From assembly GCA_020205615.1 (NCBI GenBank), contig CM035163.1, forward strand, positions 43,410,189-43,474,188: 64,000 nucleotides of DNA. Reading direction: 5' to 3'. The DNA comes from Panax quinquefolius (Eukaryota; Streptophyta; Magnoliopsida; Apiales; Araliaceae). Every line of letters begins with the position of its first letter. Position 1 is the first letter of the stretch. Under the pieces are notes generated by a model that was given only the letters and a program-made list of their open reading frames with translations, had not been told where the DNA came from and did not search any database. This document shows, piece by piece, positions 47,801 to 58,819 of the stretch. The position numbers and the translations under genes were made by a program.

Positions 47801-48050
47801 TTGCATCTCCATCTAACATATTAGGTTCTCCATGCCATATCCAAGTGTGATAACTAGTATCAACCCCATTAAAATACAAGTGATCCCGTATAATTCTGGC
47901 ACCAAATTTTAAAATGTTTCCACATTTTACGCAAGGGCAATGAATAAGATTCATATTTCTCGTGTTGTCTACCACAAACCTCAAGAATTCATCAACGCCT
48001 AGTTCATACTCTCGTGACCTTCTATCAGCAGACATCCATGACTTATCCAT
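44835..48050 (-). pseudogene. CACTA TNP2 transposase with in-frame stops
   Basis: The start is the ATG of MDKSWMSADRRSREYE at 48050. Domains in order: transposase-associated N-terminus with the CPCVKCGN motif; Transposase_21 (FLTELLLEGNQLP, YKTCPICGDDTPSHRL, LDVMHIEKNVCDNIIGTLLE); DUF4218 (FFDIMIHVVVHLVREVRLCG, YPFERFMKVLKGYVRN); and DUF4216 near the end (MFKCDWVENNNGIKVDELGF). Apparent exons on the minus strand are 48050-45628, 45539-45434 and 45356-44835, with GT/AG borders that keep frame. Three in-frame stops interrupt it, near 46366, 45751 and 45091. Otherwise it is full length, so decay is recent or partly due to C-to-T changes. Confidence 0.9.
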
Positions 48051-48602
48051 CTTAAAAAAAAAAACAAAACATGTCATCTAGAGTCCAAAATTAAATATAA
48101 AACACTGAATAAGCACTCAGTTAATTATCAATTGGTTAAACTAGATAAAAGAAATGTTACTATCAACCAGACAAGAGAAAACAGAGGCAAATGCTAGTTA
48201 GAAAACCAAAAACTAATGATTATACTAGCACATAAATCTACAATTCTGCATTCCAAAAGAAAACCTCCATTGAAGAACCACATTTACAAACAAATACAGT
48301 CAACAAATCAGACCCTATGGCATTTTTGAAGAGAACCAGATATTAAACTTCAGAGCTCAAAATACAGTCAATAACACTTAATGTAATCCTCTAGATTTAA
48401 TTAGCCTTCAATAACACTTAGAAGCTCCAAATTAGCTCCAAAAATCTTTTAAAATTTCTAATTAAAACCTAAATTTTAGGGAAAATTAACAAGTGAGAAA
48501 TTAAAACCTAATTTTTAGTGGAGGAGACAGAGAAACCACCACTACTGCCACCGCAGCCACCCCTATGCTACCAATATTAAAGCAACACTAAGTTAACGAA
48601 TC

Positions 48603-48655
48603 AACACTAAGCAGACTGTAAATGGGTTGAAAATACTAAGCAGACTGTAAATGGG
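48603..48655. repeat. Short tandem duplication in CACTA leader
   Basis: The stretch aagcagactgtaaatgggtt plus gaaaatact/gaaaata occurs twice in tandem. It lies in the 900-bp non-coding leader (48100-49010) upstream of TNP2, where no other gene is seen. Confidence 0.8.
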
Positions 48656-49009
48656 TTGAAAATAAACACATGCAAGAAAAAATCCAAAGAGATGAAGAAC
48701 TTACGATGAAACCCTAGCCCCAAAATAGCTTATCTTCAAACACCCAATTAAAGATCTTCAGATTTCAGCCTCAGAGAGAAGGTACACCCAATCAGATCGA
48801 ACACAACCAACACTGCATAACCAGAGAAGAAAACTGAAAGAGAAGAACGAAGAGAGGAAACTGGAGAAGGAATGAAGAGAGAAGGAACGAAGGAAACCGA
48901 AGCTCTGTAAGTTCAAAAGAAACCGAAGCTCTCTGCACTGACGAGCCCTTGGAGAGAAAAGACGTATGTTTTAATTTTAAGTGTACTCAGTTCATGCTCC
49001 ATGTTTTTA

Positions 49010-49197
49010 TTGATACACAACATTTTAAAAAAAACGTTATCTAATTAAAACAAAAAAAATGTCCTTTTAAATAGATAACATTTTTGCATATATATCTAAA
49101 ACATTTTTTTTAAAAACGTTGTAAAAAAAAATACCACGACGTTTTTATAAAAAACGTTGTGGTTTAAGTGTTGTCTATTAGGTACTTTGTACTGGTG
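49010..49197. repeat. CACTA right subterminal repeat array
   Basis: Copies of aaaacgtt(g/a)t and complementary acaacattttt motifs close to the right CACTA terminus, matching the array at the left end. Confidence 0.82.
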
Positions 49198-49200
49198 AAA

Positions 49201-49744
49201 CTTTGAAAATGCTAGAATACTTGGTCTTTTGTTTTCAACAAAAACACCAACACCTTATGTGAAGCATCATCAATAAAAATAACAAAATATATATTGCCAC
49301 CTAATGACTCAACCTCAATGGGACCACATACAACAAAATATACTCTCTCAAGTAACTTCGATTTTCTTTTAGATGATCTACTAAAAAAACTCTATTTTTC
49401 TTACCAAATAAACAATAATCACAAGGTTTTAGTACAATACCTTTAGTAAAAGGAATGAAGGATCTCTTTGCTAAAATCTGCAACCATTTCTCACTCATGT
49501 ACCCAAACCTTTTATGCCACAGATTCGGTGAAGTTTCATCTTCAATTGCATTCAACTCGCTAGAACATACCTTCACATAAGTTTTGTATAATGAGCAACA
49601 AGTAGTACCTCTAGCGACTACCATCGAACCATTGGTAAGCTTCCACTTTCCACTATTGAAGTGATTCTCATAGCCTTCCCTATCCAAGGACATACCAGAA
49701 ATCAAGTTGAGGCACAAATTTGGGGTATGTCTAACATCCCTCAA
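49201..49744 (-). pseudogene. Copia GAG-pre-integrase and integrase N-terminus
   Basis: The minus-strand frame reads RHTPNLCLNLISGMSLDREG, SGKWKLTNGSMVVARGTTC, then NLWHKRFGYMSEKWLQILA and CDYCLFGKKNRV. The histidine of LWHKRFGYMS and the CxxC pair are the zinc-binding part of the integrase N-terminal (HHCC-type) module. The frame decays after about 49340. The continuation of the integrase is at 39030-39444, beyond the CACTA insertion. Confidence 0.9.
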
Positions 49745-50830
49745 AGTAATAGTGCAACCTACATCTGTTTGTATACAAATTCATCACCAATTTCAACAAT
49801 CTTGGACTGATCAGTGTTACCCATTCTCACAAACCCAAAGTCTCCAGCTTTGTACGTAGTGTAGAATTATCTCTTGGGAGTTGCGTGATACGAAGCACCT
49901 TTATCAATAACCCAATCAATCTTCTGATCAACAACATGTAAGCATTCTTCTTCCACGAACGAAAGAAGTACAACATCCTCAGTAGTTGTAGCTGCATTAT
50001 TCTTCTTTTAACCTTTCCTTGTGGATCACCATATTTCTGCTTATCTAACCAGATCTTGCAGTTTCTTCTGAAGTGACCTTCATTGTTGCAATGAAAACAC
50101 CTGTATGTAACACATTCTCTAGTCTTTGACTTTCTTCTATGCTTTCTTGAATTTTTGCTTTTACTGCGATTCATGTTTCCCTTGTCAAATCCCTTGAAGT
50201 TACTTCTACCCCTGTTCTCTGCCACAAGTGATTGTGTCTCAAAATTCAAACCCTATTCCTTTCGCTTTGTTTCCTCGTTGTGTATGCTGTCCTTAACCAT
50301 CTGCATGGTTATCTTTCCTTCTGGAGCTGAATTGCTTAGTGACACAACCAAAGTTTCCCAACTGTTAGGCAACGAACTATATAAGAAGCAAGAATGCTTG
50401 AATCTCTTCCTCAAGATTCAACTTCATAGTAGACAACTGGTTCACCAATCCCTGGAACTCACTCATACGTTCGGCTACACTGCTACCATATTTATACTTC
50501 AGGTTCACGATCTTTCGAATCACAAAGGTCTTATTCTGAGCATTTTTCTTCTAGTACATGGACTCTAATGTAGTCCAAATTAAAGTGTATTAGAATCTGT
50601 TTCCTGCGAAACATGGTGGAACAAACTTTGATCGATCCACTGTTGGATGTGAGCGACCGTCTTCCTGTTCATCTTTTCCAATCAGCCTCTGTCTTGTCGG
50701 CTAGCTTTTTCCCCTTAAAATCTAATGAACCATACAAATCCTTGCAGTAAAGGATGTTTTCCATTCTAGGCTTCTAGATTGAAAAATTAGATGATGACAA
50801 TTTAATCATGGCGCCGCTTGATTCCTCCAT
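49745..50830 (-). pseudogene. Copia gag with zinc knuckle, decayed
   Basis: It starts at the ATG at 50830 on the minus strand (MEESSGAMIKLSSSNF) about 35 bp inside the PBS. The UBN2/gag body is recognisable in shifting frames (MENILYCKDLYGSLDF, then later pieces such as MSEFQGLVNQLST). A CCHC zinc knuckle CFHCNNEGHFRRNC (CX2CX4HX4C) lies near 50060-50105, preceded by a basic stretch. The protease region downstream (49750-49830) is too degraded to define. Multiple stops and frameshifts show gag is non-functional. Confidence 0.87.
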
Positions 50831-50865
50831 TTAATTTATCACAAAACAACTGCGCAAAGAACCTT

Positions 50866-50878
50866 GCTTTTGATACCA
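50866..50878 (-). other. Copia primer-binding site
   Basis: The minus-strand sequence TGGTATCAAAAGC lies three bases after the 5' LTR end. It is close to the methionine-initiator tRNA type (TGGTATCAGAGC) used by most plant copia elements. Confidence 0.8.
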
Positions 50879-50881
50879 CTT

Positions 50882-52022
50882 TGTTGGAAAAACTCCTCAA
50901 ATTATAACTGTCTTTGATAAATTAAATAAATCACGCCAAACAAATAATGAAATTCCACCAAATAAATTATAACCACAGAAAATAATAACACAAAAAATAA
51001 ATTAAACACGACACCAGATCTTATGTGAAAAACCCTCTAAAACTAAGGTAAAAATCACGGGTCGAACTCTGAAAATTCCACTATAATCAACTGTGAGTGC
51101 AAATAGTCCTTTCAAGTTTTAGAATTAAAAACTTAAAATATTATGAAATTGAGATAATACAAGAATACCTCAATTTAAGTAAAAACTCAAATTACCCCAC
51201 CACCCAGAATCTCTGAATTAATTAAATTCTTCAAACAATTAATTGATCAAAATAAATGACAAAAACTCTTGAATAAACCTTCACAAAACCTCTTGATTTT
51301 CTCCCTGCCCACTCACTATTGTAATATGTGCTTAATTTCTTGTGTGCTTATTCTCGCCAAACCACATGTATACATATACATATACATGATATACTTTCGG
51401 TTCTTTATTGGATGTGGAATTAAGAAACCATATGGCTTCCTTCAGTATTAATATTCTAATCCACAAAGGATTCTGCCAGCAATGGCTCACGTCATAACCA
51501 AGATCCTTTTTCCAATTTGATGTGGAAATTACCGAGTCTGCTATATACTTCCTATGTTTCTTAATATAGGTCGCTTTAGAGTTGTGCACAAGTATTAAAG
51601 AAATAATTGTATAACATTAACTATAATATCAATTATACATATTATGTATATATTGGAAGAAGAGATTGTTATTTATTAGGCGAAAAATAGTGAGAAGAAT
51701 CCAAAGTTACATTTAATACTTTTGAGTATGATGTTGAAGCTAAGCAATTAATGCTTATTTGAAATTTTCAAACGACTTATATTAAGGAACAAAAATATTT
51801 TTCTTAAACGACTTATATTAAAGAATTGAGGTAGTATATTAAAACTCCAATTAGCTTTTGGAAATATTTCATCACCTGCATGACTCACAGTTAAAACCGT
51901 GTATACCCAATTGGCCAATTCCAATGTTGCTTCGGAATTCCAATTCATTCTCAATTTTGGAAATCATACGTACCAAATTAATATAGCATAATCTCACGGG
52001 ATTGGAACCCACAAACCCAACA
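50882..52022 (-). repeat. Copia 5' LTR (contains a Stowaway MITE)
   Basis: It starts TGTTGGAAAAACTCC and ends CCCACAAACCCAACA. It is collinear with 17242-18036 except for a MITE at 51548-51834 and about 70 bp around it that are missing from the 3' LTR. Confidence 0.88.
51548..51834. mobile_element. Stowaway-type MITE in copia 5' LTR
   Basis: The ends are CTTCCTATGTTTCTTAATAT and, reverse-complemented, CTACCTCAATTCTTTAATAT, resembling the Stowaway consensus CTCCCTCCGTTYC. It is flanked by TA on both sides (51546-51547 and 51835-51836). It is 287 bp with no coding capacity. Confidence 0.88.
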
Positions 52023-52027
52023 TGCTT

Positions 52028-52429
52028 TACCGAAGCCTAGGTGAGAGCTCTCAAGATTTGAAGGCATGAGAATTGCTCCATGAATCAAGAATCAGAAAAA
52101 CTTCAAAACTGATATTAGGTTGTTACTAGGTCAATATTTGAAGTCATGGGAATTGCATCATGGAATGGTATTACCTTTTTTTTCCGCCTACCTTTTTTCT
52201 TTAGCTTTCACTTTGTCTTTAATAAAGTAAAGAGACTCTCCTTTAATCTCAATCATCCTCGCAGATTGAAAAGTTTTGAACAAAAGCAAAAACAAATGGA
52301 CTTGTTTCAACCAGGTCCCCCAACGTTTCACTTTCCATTTATTTATCTTCATTTTCCATAACTACATTTACTTTAAAAAAGCAAATTAAGCATAAAATAT
52401 TATTCTTTTGGGAGACCATAAATATCCCA
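52028..52429. other. Non-coding DNA between copia and MULE
   Basis: No gene is recognised. Two similar stretches (atttgaaggcatgagaattg at about 52057 and atttgaagtcatgggaattg at about 52136) form a loose direct repeat. The last 25 bp resemble 8845-8870 and continue at 58429 beyond the MULE. Confidence 0.6.
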
Positions 52430-52438
52430 CTAGCTGTT

Positions 52439-52727
52439 GGATTGGGGGGAGGACCGGTACTCAATGTACCGGTCATTAGTACGGTGCAAAATTTGAGCCA
52501 TTGGATATTTTAAAACTGATCTGATGGTCACAATTTGACACTCACTATGTCATTATCTCAGCTTTCCTTTTGTCTCTCCAGTTCTCTCTTTCCTCGACAT
52601 CTCTCGCCATTTCATTTCCACCACCACCACCACCTCACCACCGTCGCTCGTTCTTCTCTCCTTCGCCACCACCGCCTCCGCCACGGTCCTTTTCATCGCC
52701 CACGCCGGTAAATTTCACCCCAATTTC
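52439..52727 (+). repeat. MULE left TIR
   Basis: It is the mirror of 58140-58419. The inner part is pyrimidine-rich and encodes, in one frame on each side, a low-complexity proline/serine stretch (MSLQFSLSSTS at 52554 onward; MSLQFPLSSTS on the minus strand from 58288), apparently by chance or from a captured leader. A 30-bp block (ccacgccggtaaatttcac) is duplicated at about 52697 and 52772. Confidence 0.9.
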
Positions 52728-55085
52728 CAGTCGCCCTAAACAAACCTCTAAACCTTCCATCGGCCAAACCTTCCACGCCGGTAAATTTCACTCCAATTTC
52801 CTGTCGCGTTTAGGGCTTTTTTATGGTGGTTTGTTTGTTTTAGTTTTGATAATTTTTCTAATTGGAGGTGGGCTTGTTTTGTTTAGATGTGAATCATGTG
52901 ATATTTCATAAGTTGTTGGAAATTATAGGATTTATTATATTATAGGTATTTTTAAGGGATTTGTGTTGTGAGTTTTTGATTACTTTAAATCTGTGATGAA
53001 TACCGAGTTAGAGGGTTTACAAGATATGAAGCCACGCTTTATAGCAAACCAATTTACAATGACTGTCTTTAATTGTATTGGCTTGATACTAAGTTAAAAG
53101 CTTCTCATTTATATAGTTTTTGGTTGTTATTACATTGTACCAGCAAAATTTGTTTTTCACTATAATAATATTCATTAAAGTGGATACTAATTAGGAACTG
53201 CCTCGTATTTTTATACATATCTTTCTTATTAGAAATAAAAAGGAACTGTGTTGTGCTATACTGGGAATGACATATTTTAAAATGTAGTATATTGTTTTCT
53301 GATTTGTACTCTGGTTACTCTGGTTATTTAGTATTATAAATCAACTTGTAAAGCTCCTGATGTTTTTTTTCTGGAAAAGGTTTTCATATTGTCTTTTCAT
53401 GTTTGAGAGTGATTCAAAACTGATTGCAAGTCCTAAAATGGTGAAATTGCACTCTTTTGACACTAAGGTACTAAAATTCTTTGTTGGTGTTGTTACTTGT
53501 CTGTGAAAAATAAAGATATGTCTGTAATGGTAGTTAACTTGCTCGAGTTTTGTTTGTTTATTTATGCAGATACACAAAGTTGACACTCTGATATCCTACA
53601 AGAATGATGAATGGGATGAGCAGTAGAGAAAAAAAGCCACTGGCATTTTTTACCTTTTGTTGTTTATTTGTGGGCTTCTCATTAACATATGTTGAGTAGT
53701 AGATGTAGCGTGGATCATTGAGTCACATTTTGTAATTTGATAGCTACAAATGATGTTTTCTATCTGTGGATGAGAGAGAATATGGAATCAAAAATATACT
53801 ACTGGCATTTTTACTTTTTGTTGAACTCATTTGTAAAGTGTTTTTGAAAGTAAAACAATGTTTTGCATCTTAGTTCTGAGCCAACTTTTCTTTCTTTTGA
53901 TTCAGCAACTCCCCGACCCTCTCTCTTTCTGGTATGCATGCTATATATCCAAACTCTTGAGATGCTCTTGAACCTCGCTCATTTCTTTTTTTGATAACTT
54001 GTTTTGCAAATGTGATAATAATGGTTTTATATCGTCAATATAAAGTATATATGTGAGCTCAAAAAATCAGCAATTTTAAAAATTTGGAAATTTATTTGAC
54101 TGTGATTAATTCCAAGGAGCTAAACAATGTATTAGTCGTTGCCCTACTTTTCGTTCATAAACCTAAACTATTTCATGAACACTTTGTTGTTGTCTATCTG
54201 AAACAACATTTTCGCACCAAAAGCAAGAATAAGATAATATATAAAGTGAACATACTAAAACAAGAATGTCAATAGCATGTCTGCTCAATAGTGTTTTGGA
54301 GTATGGTCTTCCTTAACTAAATCAAGATTGTATCCCTAATTTCTCCAAAAGTACTCCATACTACACAGATACTCTAAAAATTTGTACTCCCCAACAAAAG
54401 TACTCCCCAATTTGATTTAAAGCTTTCACTTCTTCCACCAAATTTGTGTTTGCCAACCTCTCATCCTGCAACAAAAACACCAAATCAGAAAGATCTTAAC
54501 CAAACAAAATACACAACCCATAAAAACCTGCAACAAAAACCTGCTTCATTAGTCTCACCTCCCTTTGCTTTTCAAGTATTTGTTTTCTTGAATCACCTTC
54601 TCAACACAAACCTGCAACAAAACCAAAGACACCAATTCAAAAATATCTTAACTAAATGAAATATACAAATTACAAAAAAATATTATTAACCTTTTAACGT
54701 ATTTACATCCAACTTTTTCCCAAATGTTTTAATAGAATTTAGATTGAAACTCGTTTGGTCATCCAAACTTGAAGGTCCAAACAAACACATGATGATACTT
54801 AAAAAATGGGAAACACGCGATGTACCTAGTAAAAAATTAAAGTAGCAACTTGGGCAAAAAAGTTAAAGCTATTGTCGAACAAAAATGGTGAAATACGGAT
54901 GATCTAGCTCCATGCCACTTCTTGAATTGGCGTCAGATTATGATCAAAAATTGGTTCTTGCAAACGAACATTGTGTGTTATATGTGGACTCGAGCAATCC
55001 TCCTACAAGTTTGAGAAATAAAAAAGTTGAAACTATCATCCATAACAAAAGCAATCAAGTAAAGTACAAGCATATATATAAAAGT

Positions 55086-57186
55086 TTAAATTACCATATT
55101 AGAATTAGAGGTTTTTCTAACTTTTCTTGTACGTATCTCATGTTGTGGTTTCATTCTTCTTTTTCCCTTTCGACCTTCCTTCTTCTTCACTCCCTTGACA
55201 TTTTCTATTCGATTGTTAACTTTGTTTTCAAGCACTTTGTCAGTTTCAACTTCCTTACCCATTGTAAAATTTTCAAGTTTCTTGCTACAGTCATTTATCA
55301 TCTTTTCCATGAAAATACGTGAATCTTTGTTCATTGAAGCTTGATATGTTTTTCGTAGGAGTTGTGATTGGACTCTTCTAATCCAATCTTTTGCATCTTC
55401 TTCTTCATTTGGCTTCTCTTCATCTAATACAATCCGACTCTTTACAGCCCTTATAAGTCTATTGCAAATGTATTTCTCCAGAATTTTTGTCACATTTAGC
55501 CGACTAAATACTCTCAATATATGACAACACAACATCCCCTCACTTTCAAACTTTTTGCAACTACAAGTCACCACTTCATTATTAGCGTTACAAAACATCT
55601 TATATTCTTTCTCTTTTTTCCAATGTGGAGAAACAATATATGCACAAGTGTCTTGTATGTCATCCTTCACTATAAACGAATCAACACAACCATACTCCTC
55701 TTTAAATAGATGAAAAAAATTAGGAGTGTACCTTTTTGATAATTGTCTTAGTATTGGAGACTTGGAGAAACCTAATGAAGGGACATTTTCTCTCATTTTA
55801 AACTCAGCCTCTAGCTCCTTATTTCTCTTTTGGTCCACCACCCTATCAAAATGTTTGAAAAAATCATCGATGCTCAAAGTGCTTTTCAAATAATCTTTCA
55901 AATCACTGTTTAAACTTTCAGACATTTGTGTGCTTCGGATGCCCAATGTGAATGAATTTTTCATATACACCTTAGCCCATTTCTCTTTTTTTCGTATATG
56001 CGAGCCAACCAACTATTCTCCATTAAATTATAATCATCAAGCATTTTCTTCCATTTACTCTCAAATTCCTCCTCATCTTCATATTCGTACATGCACTTAT
56101 TAAAATCTATCATAAATGGAGACTTATTCCTCATGTAACAACCAAGATGTTTCAATGCATTTTGTCTAATGTGCCAAGTACATAATCCATGAGATACTTT
56201 TGGCCATTCACTCTCTAAAGCACTTGCCATAGCAGCGTCTTGATCTGTAAAAATTGAACGAGGCTCCTTACCGCCATGCGCATTCATAAAAGTGTTAAAA
56301 AGCCACTTGAAAGATTCAATAGTCTCATCATACAAAAGTGTAGCCCCAAAAATCACTATCTGTCTATGATGGTTATATCCAGTAAACACACCTAAGGGCC
56401 TCATTCCATCATTAGTACCAAAAGTGGTATCAAAAGTTAGCACGTCACCAAAAGCAACATAATCATCAACCATTTTTGCATCGGCCCAAAATATATTAGT
56501 GACTTGATCAACGCTATCAAGTTGTAGAGCATAATAAAACTTAGGATCACTCATGTTTTGCTTCTCAAAATATGTGAAAATACTGCCAAGCTCCCCGTGA
56601 CCCATATCTTTTTTCTCCTAGATCTTAAGTATGATTTTTGATCTTCAATAACAAACCCAAGCTTACCCCTACCACCAGCTTCCCTGCTCAATAATTCTTG
56701 TGTTACTTTAGGAGTAAGCCCTGAATCAGAAGCCAATTCAATTGCTAATGAATGCGCGGTAGTAAGCTCTCTATGTGATCTGAGCATGTAAGCAGTGGAC
56801 AGAGGTTGTAACTCATGATTATGTTCTTCAACAAACTCTTTCACTATATATTTCTTTCTCTCTTTATCTAAAAATACTTTTAACCTTGCTTTGCAATCGG
56901 TTCTCGAGGAAGAGCGGTGGCGAATCATGTCATCATCATCATTTTTCTTTTCTCTCTTTTGACCCTCTTTACAACACACAAACAATTTACTAATCACAAC
57001 TCCAGTTTTTCGATCCTTATTATCATACTCTTTTCTAACACCAAACCCCACCTTCTTTGAGTAGTCTTTCCAAAATTGAAATACACCATCTATTGTGTCA
57101 AACTCCATACCAATCTTAGGTATCCAATCTTGCTCCCCATATATCATTGGAGGACTATCATCAAGTGTGCCAATAGAGGTATCCAT
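55086..57186 (-). pseudogene. MULE transposase (FAR1-MULE-SWIM, FHY3/FAR1 type), two frameshifts
   Basis: The likely start is the ATG at 57186 (MDTSIGTLDDSPPMIYGEQ), just after a 3' splice-like ttttgcag. Domains in order: FAR1 DNA-binding domain (GMEFDTIDGVFQFWKDYSKK to EHNHELQPLS, about residues 25-125); MULE catalytic domain (VLTFDTTFGTN, then IFTDQDAAMASAL and CTWHIRQNALKHLG); and SWIM zinc finger CSCKKFESEGMLCCHIL. A basic C-terminus ends at 55086. Two single-base losses break the frame, both inside runs of A (about 56612 and 55990); apart from these the roughly 700 codons carry no stop. It resembles FAR1-related transposases such as Jittery, so it is classed as a pseudogene with the caveat that the shifts could be homopolymer sequencing errors. 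Confidence 0.9.
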
Positions 57187-57556
57187 GTTAAAAATAGTAC
57201 CTGCAAAAGACAACCAAATATATATCTAAAAGCTGAGCATTTAGCTTGCTTGAATTTAATCATCTATGAATTCACATAATAAACAACGAAACTACATACC
57301 ATTACAGAATTGCAAAGATGCATATTGTATTACATATATTATTATGCAGATACAAACAAAAAAATCGAAACAAGTGACACACAAACAGAGCATAACATAT
57401 ACATTTATAAGTTCATAACAAAAAAGAAATGGACACCAAGCAAACCTGTATATAATATATATACAGTTACTACTTATGTATAAATCATCCACAAAAAATC
57501 CATCCAAACAGTGCGGATTCTAATCCTTCATAAGTAGATTAGAGTTTTTACATATA

Positions 57557-57969
57557 TCAGTGAATTGAATGACTAAGTAGACTATTTGATGAAGGAGAGC
57601 TTCGATCACTACTTAACCATGATTTCTGCACAGAAGCAGGCGAATAATTCTTCTCACTGTCCACTGAATTCAAACTGCCAAACACACCTTTACTCTCAAA
57701 TTCAGGCTTCTTACCAATCACCCTCTTGCTTAAATTAGACCAAGGTTGGTCGACAGATGCACATTTACTTAGCCTAATTTGCTCCAATTCATCTGCTACC
57801 TCTGTCATCGAAGGCCTCATTTCACTATGAAATGCTAGGCACCTAAATGCCAGTTCTGCCACTTTTTGCAACAATGACAAGGTCGAATCGTCTAAAGTTT
57901 GCTGCACCATAAACGGATCAATTATCTCATCCAAACGCCCCTTTCCAATTCTATCGATTGCAAGTGAAG
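57557..57969 (-). pseudogene. Captured last exon of a WAKL-type receptor kinase
   Basis: After a 3' splice site (cttttag) the minus-strand frame reads ASLAIDRIGKGRLDEIIDP, then VAELAFRCLAFHSEMRPSMT and EVADELEQIRLSKCASV, with a Ser-rich tail ending at a natural-looking stop. VAELAFRCL and MRPSMTEV are kinase subdomain XI of wall-associated-kinase-like proteins (similar, from memory, to WAKL15/20/21). The upstream exons and catalytic residues are absent, so it is a fragment. It lies between the right TIR and the transposase, on the same strand. The intact frame suggests recent capture. Confidence 0.8.
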
Positions 57970-58139
57970 CTAAAAGAGTGAGAATACAAAAGTAACATAA
58001 CATATACATTTATAAGTAAACAAAAAAGAGTGAGAATACATTTATAAGTTCATAACATATACATAATGAAACAGAGCATGAACTAACTTTGACATCAGTT
58101 GTGTGGAAGTAGATGAAAAGGTAATAAGAAACAAGAACT

Positions 58140-58419
58140 GAACTTGGGGTGGAATTTATCGGCGTGGGCGATAAAAAGGTCCGTGGCAGAGGCGGTGGTG
58201 GAAAAGGAGAGAGAACGAGCGACGGTGGTGAGGTAGTGGTGGAAATGAAATGGCGAGATGTTGAGGAAAGTGGAAACTGGAGAGACAAAAGGAAAGCTGA
58301 GATAGTGAAATAACGAGGATTTAATCTTAACCATCAGATCAGTTTTAAAATATCCAATGGTTCAAATTTTGCACCGTACTAATGACCGGTACATTGAGTA
58401 CCGGTCCTCCCCCCAATCC
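58140..58419 (-). repeat. MULE right TIR
   Basis: Read on the minus strand it starts GGATTGGGGGGAGGACCGGT and follows the left TIR for about 280 bp, with scattered substitutions and short gaps. Confidence 0.92.
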
Positions 58420-58819
58420 CTAGCTGTTTGGTTAGAGATATGTGGTTTCTATTCCCTTATTTGTGTTTCTTTTCTTCCTTCATTATTGAAATCAATATAT
58501 GTCAAATTTTCCGTTATTCGTCCCTTTTTCTGTTTCAAATGTGAGATTATATCAATCATTCTTAGCACCTTGTTTTCATTCTTTTCTAGGTAGTTTCGCT
58601 ACTTGCACTGAACAAAGGTATGTTTTATATTGACATACTTTTTATTTTTCAAGTAAAGAAATAGTTTAAGCAAGTAATTTATTTCGGAAGGAACTTCTGT
58701 TTTTTTTTTTTTTTTTTTTCTGCATGGGCGAAATTAAATTTATAGCTTAAGATTAACTGTCTCTTCTGCTTCCAAATGCCCTTAGCCTTTTTGAGCCCAA
58801 ATATTGTTTGAAGCAATTA

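Larger units (their letters stand above)
39448..49197 (-). mobile_element. CACTA (En/Spm) transposon, 9.75 kb
   Basis: The left end is CACTACTAAAAAACAG; the right end (reverse complement) is CACCAGTACAAAG. Flanking aaa (39445-39447 and 49198-49200) is the 3-bp TSD typical of CACTA elements. Subterminal arrays of acaacg/cgttgt motifs in both orientations fill 39470-39890 and 49010-49165. Two gene blocks on the minus strand encode TNP2 (44835-48050) and a Ptta/Ulp1-type protein (40216-43990). It is inserted in the copia integrase. Confidence 0.95.
17242..52022 (-). mobile_element. Ty1/copia retrotransposon, interrupted by four nested elements
   Basis: LTRs lie at 17242-18036 (3') and 50882-52022 (5', enlarged by a MITE). 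The outer flanks tgcta (17237-17241) and tgctt (52023-52027) form a near-perfect 5-bp TSD. On the minus strand the order is PBS, gag with zinc knuckle, GAG-pre-integrase, integrase, reverse transcriptase, RNase H, PPT, which is the copia order. Removing the nested elements and their TSDs leaves about 5.7 kb, a normal copia length. Coding parts carry many stops and small frameshifts, so the element is dead. At three nested insertion sites the copia reading frame rejoins when insert and TSD are removed. Confidence 0.92.
52439..58419 (-). mobile_element. Mutator-like element (MULE) with long TIRs
   Basis: The perfect 9-bp TSD ctagctgtt lies at 52430-52438 and 58420-58428, the size diagnostic of Mutator superfamily insertions. 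Terminal inverted repeats of about 285 bp (52439-52727 and 58140-58419) both start GGATTGGGGGGAGG. It contains a FAR1-type MULE transposase on the minus strand and a captured kinase exon upstream of it. The stretch 52800-55080 holds no recognisable gene. Confidence 0.95.

Noticed and set aside
52554..52911. Proline-rich open frame with a hydrophobic C-terminal stretch
   Set aside because: It starts inside the MULE terminal inverted repeat and its mirror occurs at the other end; it has low-complexity composition only, so I treat it as TIR sequence, not a gene.
54912..55322. 136-residue frame on the plus strand
   Set aside because: It overlaps the antisense of the MULE transposase C-terminus and has no independent support.
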